NCBI RefSeq assembly: GCF_012524075.1
Contig: NZ_JAAZUI010000005.1
Coordinates: 62,001-126,000 of the forward strand
Length of the DNA stretch: 64,000 bases
From: Lutibacter sp. B1
GTDB taxonomy: Bacteria; Bacteroidota; Bacteroidia; Flavobacteriales; Flavobacteriaceae
Direction: 5' to 3'
The position numbers and the translations under genes were made by a program. The notes beneath the pieces are model-generated. The model was not told the origin of the DNA. It was given only the letters and a program-made list of their open reading frames with translations, and did no database searches. This document shows, in pieces, positions 36,985-44,100 of this stretch (positions are counted from its first letter, which is position 1; each line of letters starts with the position of its first letter).

Positions 36985-37469
36985 ATGTTTGCTTTTTACA
37001 ATAAAATGCTTATTTTTATAAACAAATGGTATCATTATACACAATGAAATATACTTCTTTTACATATAAAATGTCATTTTAATCTAATAAACGGTAAGTT
37101 TTTTATAATAAATGGTAATTTTTTTACTTTTTCCCTTGTTCGTTTCATTTTTTTTACTACTTTAGCACTGTTCAAAAGTTCAAACCCCAATTTTTGATTT
37201 AAAAATTTTAATTTGATTAAATAAGTGTCGACCCCATAACCAAATTAATCTTAGAGTAAGAAAAAGGATGTAATCATCAAGTTTATTTGATGTAAAATAA
37301 GCTTGATGATTTAAAAATCCGGTATAGTTGTTAAACCCCAAATTTCATTAATATAATTGTAAGAAATAGTTTTTTAGTAAGAATGGTAAAATCAGCAGTG
37401 GTAATGCCACATATAAAATAAAAGCTTAACCACTTCTGATTTTAATTTAACCCCAAAAACCCCACAAAA
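36985..37469 (+). promoter_or_regulatory. Promoter and about 300-nt structured leader of the second CAP gene
   Basis: No gene in 485 bases. A promoter TTG-N19-TACTTTAG (37136-37165, one mismatch) predicts a leader of about 300 nt. It holds a 17-bp hairpin with one G-U pair (37272-37288 with 37295-37311, 6-nt loop) and a second stem AAAATCAG-C-AGTGGT with ACCACT-T-CTGATTTT (37388-37402 with 37429-37443). In the second, GTGG could instead pair locally with CCAC at 37407-37410, so two folds compete. CCCC words recur at about 37185, 37232, 37337, 37451 and 37461. This looks like a regulatory RNA of unknown type. Confidence 0.55.
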
Positions 37470-37976
37470 ATGAAAACACTTGCATTAAAACTTTTACCCC
37501 TAGCCCTTATTAGTTTTTTATTATTTTCTTGTGCTAAGGAAGATGATGGTATTTATTTTGATGAAACTGCCGAAGTAATTGATACAGTAAACGTAACCTA
37601 TTCGGATATTGAATTAGAGATATTAGATTTAGTAAATGCGCATAGAGCTGAATTAGGTATGAAAGCTTTAAACTCTTTAGATATAGTGTCTGGAGTTGCT
37701 GACGGGCATACAAACTACATGATAGAAGTTGGGCAAATTAACCATGATAATTTTGGTGAACGTGCACAAGTTTTAATGAAAAATGCAAAAGCAAAAACAG
37801 TTGCCGAAAATGTTGCTTACGGTTATAGTACTGCACAAGGTGCCTTAAACGGGTGGTTAAACAGTGATGCTCACCGAAAAGTAATTGAAAATCCTAATTT
37901 TACTCATTTTGGTATTTCAACAAAGTCTGATAATAACGGTAGAAATTACTTTACACAAATTTTTATAAATAAATAA
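37470..37976 (+). CDS. CAP/SCP-domain lipoprotein, copy 2
   Basis: 168 residues. Lipoprotein signal LISFLLFSC (cysteine about 21). CAP domain from about residue 47 with LVNAHRAELGM, AENVAYGY and SDAHRKVIENPNFTHFGI. More than half of the domain is identical to copy 1 at 34206, so a local duplication separated by the M3 peptidase gene is likely. Unlike copy 1 it has a long structured leader, and its ATG is preceded by CCCCACAAAA instead of a purine-rich ribosome site. Confidence 0.85.
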   Translation: MKTLALKLLPLALISFLLFSCAKEDDGIYFDETAEVIDTVNVTYSDIELEILDLVNAHRAELGMKALNSLDIVSGVADGHTNYMIEVGQINHDNFGERAQVLMKNAKAKTVAENVAYGYSTAQGALNGWLNSDAHRKVIENPNFTHFGISTKSDNNGRNYFTQIFINK

Positions 37977-38043
37977 TTTAAACAACCCCAAAGATTTGAA
38001 TAAAATTAATACTTTTTTTTACAACCTTAAACCCCACAACAAA

Positions 38044-38214
38044 ATGGAATCTTCTTCTAAAAAACTTGAAAACACAAGTCATTTAAGTGTAATAAAGAAC
38101 TTGTTAAATGAAAAAAAAAGTGAGGCTAAAATTTATATTAACACTTTAGTTCCTGGATTTACATATAAGAACAGTAAAGGTGAAACCATAACACCAAAAG
38201 GTGTAGCATATTAA
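38044..38214 (+). CDS. Small acidic/basic protein of unknown function (56 aa)
   Basis: Chosen start ATG 38044 (MESSSKKLENTSHLSVIKNL); a longer in-frame start at 37996 would translate the C-tract leader and is disfavoured. The product is hydrophilic, with no signal peptide, and ends with GFTYKNSKGETITPKGVAY. The ATG follows CCCCACAACAAA, nearly the same as before copy 2 of the CAP gene, and the gene lies 67 bases downstream of it, before the same extended terminator. I recognise no family. Moderate confidence that it is translated. Confidence 0.5.
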   Translation: MESSSKKLENTSHLSVIKNLLNEKKSEAKIYINTLVPGFTYKNSKGETITPKGVAY

Positions 38215-38221
38215 ATTAAGA

Positions 38222-38310
38222 AGCAGCCGTAATTTAGTACTTGAGAAAATTGTCGTCCCCACAACGGTAGTTATAATCAAGAAGTGTAAATACGACTGCT
38301 ATTTTTTTTT
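38222..38310 (+). terminator. Extended multi-stem terminator
   Basis: Outer stem AGCAG (38222) to CTGCT (38300), continued by CGTA(A)TTTA with TAAATACG, inner CTTGA with TCAAG and a small TTGT/ACAA stem, then nine T residues. It is longer and more branched than an ordinary terminator. It carries TGTCGTCCCCACAAC at 38251-38265, close to TGTCGACCCCATAAC in the upstream leader (37226-37240). Confidence 0.6.
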
Positions 38311-38314
38311 AAGT

Positions 38315-40234
38315 TTATTTCATTTTTATGATAATAAACTCTGTTCTTCTGTTAAGTTGATGCTCAGCTTCGGTACATTTAACACCATTAGAACATTTGT
38401 TTACTAACTGAGACTCTCCAAATCCTTCATATTTAGTGATTCTTTCAGAATTTATGCCTTTAGAAATAATATAATCATAGGTAGATTTTGCTCTTCTATT
38501 AGATAAGTCCATATTGTACTGATCATCCGCTCTACTGTCAGTGTGTGACTCTAATCTAATTACCATTTCAGGATATTTATTCATAAGTGCTACGACTTTA
38601 TCTAACTCAATTGCTGCGTCAGGTCTAATATTAAATTTATCAAAATCAAAGTAAATTGTTTCTAAATCGGCTAAAACAACCACATCTCTAACAGGCTCTA
38701 AACCAATATTCAGATCAACAACAATTTCTTTTTCTTTTTCTAAGCCAAATGAGTTAAATCCTTTCTCAACATCTTGATATTTATGCTTCGATCCTTTTAA
38801 AACAAATTTTTGATCTCTATCAATCAAATGTTCGTATTTACCATTTCTCCCAGTTATAAAATAAGCAATTTCCTCACCGTTTTCTCTTGCTAAAACAACT
38901 TTAGCTCCTTCAACAGGTTCGCTATTAACAGCATCAAAAATTTGACCTTTCAATGTTAACGGCGGAATTCTGGTAAATGCATAAATATCATCACCTCCAA
39001 CTCCACCTTTTCTGTTTGATGAAATATAGCCTTTAAAACCATCGTCCGATAAATAATATCCAAAGTCATCTTTTTTACTATTTATTGGCTCTCCAAGATT
39101 TATAATATTTACAATTTCGTCATTTTCATTTTTTACAGAAGCAAAAATATCTAAAAGACCCAAACCAACATGCCCATCAGACGAAAAGTACAATGTTCCT
39201 TCTTCTTGGTGAATGAAAGGAAATGCTTCATTACCTTCAGTATTAACAATAGTTCCTAAATTTTTTGGAGTTCCCAGACTTCCGTCAGCATTTACATCGC
39301 TAACATAAATATCAGTTCCTCCCAAACCGCCCGGCATATCTGAAGCAAAATACAGTTTTTTACCATCTTTACTTAATGATGGATGATAAACTATATAATT
39401 TGGATTGTTAAGATTTGTAGGCTTAACATTTACCCATTTACCATCAACCAAATCAGCACTAAATATACCAACTTGCATAATTCCTTTTTCATCTGTTATT
39501 TTTTTACTACCATCAGAATTATTTTTTGAAAAGTACATTTTTGTTCCGCTGGTATTAAACGTTGCCGGACCATCATGTTGAATTGAATTAACTTCTCCTG
39601 CTAATTTTTCAGTTGAATCAACAGTACCACCTTCAATAGGAGATTGGAAAATATCTAATAAAGGTTGACCGTCCCAAGCATAAACTCTTTTAATTGAAAC
39701 GCCTTCATTTCTTGACGATGCAAAAACTAAATTATCATTAAGTACAACAGCTCCAAAATCGTTATATTTGGTATTGATATTGAGTTTTTTAAGCGTATTT
39801 TTTTCTTTTGAATTAAAAATTGCACTTGCTAAATCGTCATTCTTAAAAAATTCTTTAACACGAGAATCTTCCTTATTTCCGGCATCTTTAAATTTTTTCA
39901 TCCATTTCTTAGATTCCTTATAATCACCGTTAGCTCTTAAAGTTTGAGCATAATATAAATAGTATTCAGAAGGAACATTTTCTTGTTGAACAACTTTTTC
40001 GTAAATAGGTAATGCTTTCTCCGGCTGACGCAACATTATGTAAGCATCGCCTAGTTTTCTCATTGCGTAATATTGATTAAAACTTGTATCAATTAACTTT
40101 TCATAAGTATTAATAGCTTTTACAAATGAAAAGTTGTCAAATTGTTTTTCTGCTCTTTTTTGTTTTGCTGTTTGACCAAATACTGATGTGCTTATCAAAA
40201 CAAAGGCAATACATAAAAGTTTATAATTTTTCAT
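38315..40234 (-). CDS. OmpA-family protein with TPR and PD40 repeats (T9SS partner)
   Basis: 639 residues from ATG 40234 (MKNYKLLCIAFVLISTSVFG, Sec signal). N-terminal tetratricopeptide region (about 20-130), then WD40-like PD40 beta-propeller strands with SLSKDGKKLYFASD and YLSDDGFKGYISSN (about 180-420), a carboxypeptidase-regulatory-like domain (about 425-510), and a C-terminal OmpA peptidoglycan-binding domain (about 530-639) with IYFDFDKFNIRPDA and LSNRRAKSTYDYI. Usually found with PorP/SprF and a type B cargo, as here. Last gene of its operon. Confidence 0.9.
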   Translation of the reverse strand: MKNYKLLCIAFVLISTSVFGQTAKQKRAEKQFDNFSFVKAINTYEKLIDTSFNQYYAMRKLGDAYIMLRQPEKALPIYEKVVQQENVPSEYYLYYAQTLRANGDYKESKKWMKKFKDAGNKEDSRVKEFFKNDDLASAIFNSKEKNTLKKLNINTKYNDFGAVVLNDNLVFASSRNEGVSIKRVYAWDGQPLLDIFQSPIEGGTVDSTEKLAGEVNSIQHDGPATFNTSGTKMYFSKNNSDGSKKITDEKGIMQVGIFSADLVDGKWVNVKPTNLNNPNYIVYHPSLSKDGKKLYFASDMPGGLGGTDIYVSDVNADGSLGTPKNLGTIVNTEGNEAFPFIHQEEGTLYFSSDGHVGLGLLDIFASVKNENDEIVNIINLGEPINSKKDDFGYYLSDDGFKGYISSNRKGGVGGDDIYAFTRIPPLTLKGQIFDAVNSEPVEGAKVVLARENGEEIAYFITGRNGKYEHLIDRDQKFVLKGSKHKYQDVEKGFNSFGLEKEKEIVVDLNIGLEPVRDVVVLADLETIYFDFDKFNIRPDAAIELDKVVALMNKYPEMVIRLESHTDSRADDQYNMDLSNRRAKSTYDYIISKGINSERITKYEGFGESQLVNKCSNGVKCTEAEHQLNRRTEFIIIKMK

Positions 40235-40253
40235 AATATTCATCTTTATTTGG

Positions 40254-41177
40254 TTAAAAGTATCTTGGAGATTTTTGTTTATTTTTCATAAACCTAAACT
40301 CATACATTAACAAAATTTCGTGTGAACCAGAAGTATATGTTCTAATATCTCCTGTTGGTATTTCGTATGTATATCCAATTCTGAATTGATCTGTGACTTG
40401 AAAATCTGCAAGTGCACCAAAATCTCTTTGTTCCCCGTTAATTCTGTATGAAGCACCTAACCAAAATTTCTCATTAAACAAAAAGTTTGCAGTTACATCT
40501 GTTGATAAAGGAACACCTTTTAAATATTTAACCATAAAAGATGGTTTAAACTTAATTGTACTATTTAAATCAAATACATAACCACCTAGAGCATAATAAT
40601 GAACTCTTTCTAGCGATTTATACTCTTTATCCTTATTTAAATCATGATTAATTAATCTTGGTGATGATACACCAAAATACCATTTATTGGTATGTAGCAA
40701 TATCCCTGCTCCAAAATTAGAATCCCATCTGTCAATTTTATCTTCAAAAAATGGATCTTGGGTAACATCTATTGATGTATATAATTCATCATCTAATTTA
40801 TAATAAGTCATACCTGCTTTTAAACCAAAACTAATTTTAAGTTCCTCACTACCTTGTATTGTGTATGAAAAATCACCATACACTAATGTTAATTTCTCAT
40901 AACCGGATTCATCATTAATTAAAGATAAACCTAATCCTATTTTTTCGTTTCTTAATGGAGAATGAATAGATAATGTTTGTGTTTGTGGGCCACCATCAAA
41001 ACCAACCCATTGATTTCTATTTAAGCCAACTATGCTAAGTGCTTCTCTACTTCCTGCATAAGCAGGATTTATAGAGATTGTATTATACATATATTGTGTA
41101 AACTGAGGTAATTGTTGAGCTTCAGAATATTCTAATCCAAAAATAAACAATCCTATAATTATAATTAAACGCTTCAT
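40254..41177 (-). CDS. PorP/SprF-family outer-membrane protein
   Basis: 307 residues, Sec signal peptide to about residue 20 (SEAQ), then the family start QLPQFTQYMYNTISINPAYA and a beta-barrel pattern of alternating strands to the end. PorP/SprF proteins attach T9SS cargo with type B sorting domains to the cell surface. Lies 13 bases after the 1929-residue cargo and before the OmpA-family gene, the usual trio. Confidence 0.92.
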   Translation of the reverse strand: MKRLIIIIGLFIFGLEYSEAQQLPQFTQYMYNTISINPAYAGSREALSIVGLNRNQWVGFDGGPQTQTLSIHSPLRNEKIGLGLSLINDESGYEKLTLVYGDFSYTIQGSEELKISFGLKAGMTYYKLDDELYTSIDVTQDPFFEDKIDRWDSNFGAGILLHTNKWYFGVSSPRLINHDLNKDKEYKSLERVHYYALGGYVFDLNSTIKFKPSFMVKYLKGVPLSTDVTANFLFNEKFWLGASYRINGEQRDFGALADFQVTDQFRIGYTYEIPTGDIRTYTSGSHEILLMYEFRFMKNKQKSPRYF

Positions 41178-41190
41178 AGTTTTAGTTTTA

Positions 41191-44100
41191 TTAATGAGTT
41201 CCTAAATAAATATATCCTGTAATCGGTTTAAATCCACTATCCACAATTTTAAGTACATAAAAATAAGTTCCTGTTGGTAGTTTAGAATTTGAACCTATGG
41301 TTTGTCCAGAACTATCATTATAACCTCTCCAATTATTTTGATAATTATCTGACTGATATACTACTTTTCCCCAACGATTCAATATTTTAACATCATAAGT
41401 AAAACCACAACCCTCTAATCCTTTAACTTCAAAAGCATCATTAAATCCATCATCGTTTGGAGTTACCACTTTAGATATTGCTAAATCATCTGTTGAACAT
41501 GGTAAAACTTTACAATCAAAAATTATAGTTAAATAAGATGTTACACTGCATTCTCCTGTTGTAGTAAATGAGAAATGATACTCACCATTTTCTAAGTCAA
41601 CAATATCAAAAATACCGTCGCTCAACCTGCTTTCAGCATCAGCACTTTCCCATACACCTTCATATTCTGAAGCTGTACTTAACAACTCACTCAAATCAAT
41701 AGAACTTATTGTTTCAAAATCATCAGCAAATCTAGGATCTGTACATATATTTACCACTTCAGTTACTGAATCTATTTGATTTACATAAACTGTTTGAGTG
41801 TATTCAGTTTTGTTACCACAACTATCGGTAAATACCCAATGTCTTTCAATTGTATAACTTGAACTGTTTAACTCTTCAATTTTTGTTTCAGAATAATCTT
41901 CTTGAACATTACCATCACCACTACAAACATCACTTACAGTTATTACAGGCACTTCAGGAATTTCACCACAACTTACATCAATTTCAGTCGGAGGTAAATT
42001 GGTTAATACCGGCCCAGCTGTATCTTGAATTGTAAAAGAGGCTCTGCTTGTTGCTTTGTTTCCACAAATATCTTCAGCTATAAAATCTACAACTAAAACA
42101 CCTGTTGCCCCACATTCTTCAGTAGATGTAACTATTTCATAAGATAAACTTAATTGATTTCCACATCCATCTTTCGCTTGTGCTCCACCAAAATTATTCA
42201 ACCAAGCTGTTAATTCATCTCCATTACCCATTCCATCACATTCAACAGTTTTAGATGTTGCCTGAACTTCAAAAGAAAGTAATTCAGAAGTCTTTACCAT
42301 AAAGATCGCCGTGTCAGATCCGCTTTCACAAAGGTCTGTAACATTATATGTTACAACTACTGAACCTCCTTCACATAACAACGGTGCAGTTAAATTACTC
42401 AAATCCGTTGCCTGCGGATTACACCCTCCCATTACACTAAATCCGGATAACCAATTTTTAAACGCGGTATCCAATGCTGACTGATCTGCATAATCACACG
42501 AATTTACTTCTTTATCTTCTACATCACTGATAGTCAATGCTTCCGGTGCTGTTACCGTAAAAGTTGCTGTATCTGTTCCGCTTTCACAAAGGTCTGTAAC
42601 ATTATATGTTACAACTACTGAACCTCCCTCACATAACAACGGTGCAGTTAAATTACTCAAATCTGTTGCCTGAGGATTGCACCCTCCCGTTACACTAAAT
42701 CCGGATAACCAATTTTCAAACGCGGTATCCAATGCTGATTGATCTGCATAATCACACGCATTTACTTCTTTATCTTCTACATCACTAATAATCAATGCTT
42801 CCGGTGCTGTTACCGTAAAAGTTGCTGTATCTGTTCCGCTTTCACAAAGGTCTGTAACATTATATGTTACAACTACTGAACCTCCTTCACATAACAGCGG
42901 TGCAGTTAAATTGCTCAAATCCGTTGCCTGTGGATTACATCCTCCCGTTACACTAAATCCGGATAACCAATTTTCAAACGCGGTATCCAATGCTGATTGA
43001 TCTGCATAATCACACGAATTTACTTCTTTATCTTCTACACCACTGATAATCAATGCTTCCGGTGCTGTTACCGTAAAAGTTGCTGTATCTGTTCCGCTTT
43101 CATAAAGGTCTGTAACATTATATGTTACAACTACTGAACCTCCTTCACATAACAACGGTGCAGTTAAATTACTCAAATCCGTTGCCTGTGGATTACATCC
43201 TCCCGATACACTAAATCCGGATAACCAATTTTCAAATGCGGTATCCAATGCTGACTGATCTGCATAATCACACGCATTTACTTCTTTATCTTCTACACCA
43301 CTGATAATCAATGCTTCCGGTGCTGTTACCGTAAATGATTTTATACAAGATACTTGATTACAATCATCTTTAACTATATATTCTACCTCTACAGAACCAC
43401 CACAATTATTAGGTGATGAAATATTCTCAAAATCATTTGAAACAGGATTTGTACCTCCTTGAAATGAAAATTGATTTAACCAGTTTGTAAATAGGACATC
43501 AACTTCATTTTGTGGAAGACAAGAATCAATAATGGTATTATCTAATTCCGGACAAGAAATAATCAATTCAGGCTTTTCTGTTATTTCAAACTCCTGCGTT
43601 ACTTCACAACCATTAGTATCAATTACTGAAATTAAATATGAATCAGCTTTTAAATTATTAAATATATTCGAATCATTAAATTCTCCATTATTTATAGCAT
43701 ATTGATAATTCAAACTTCCTCCCTCTACCAATACTTCAATACTACCTTCTGCACTTCCATAACAACTATTATGCGTTAAAACAGCAGTAAATGTAATTTT
43801 ATCAGGTGCCGTGATGGTATACTCTTTTATTGTTGTACATCCTCCTGCTGAGTCTGTTATCTCTACTCTGTATGTTCCTGCGCTTAATCCTGACTGATCC
43901 TTAGAAGCAGCTTCCAATCCACCGCCATCTATTGTGCTCCAATTATAACTTAAATTACCTACTGAGTTCTCTACCATTAAAACTATTGATCCATCTGATG
44001 AAGAAGCATCTCCTACACAGGATACATTCTCAACCTCTGCACTTACAGTTAAAGCCGCCGGTGCAGTGATGGTATATTCTTTTACTGTGGTACATCCTCC

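Noticed and set aside
37996-38043. Upstream start of the small ORF
   Set aside because: It adds a segment coded by the C-tract leader; the downstream ATG has the same context as the CAP gene start.
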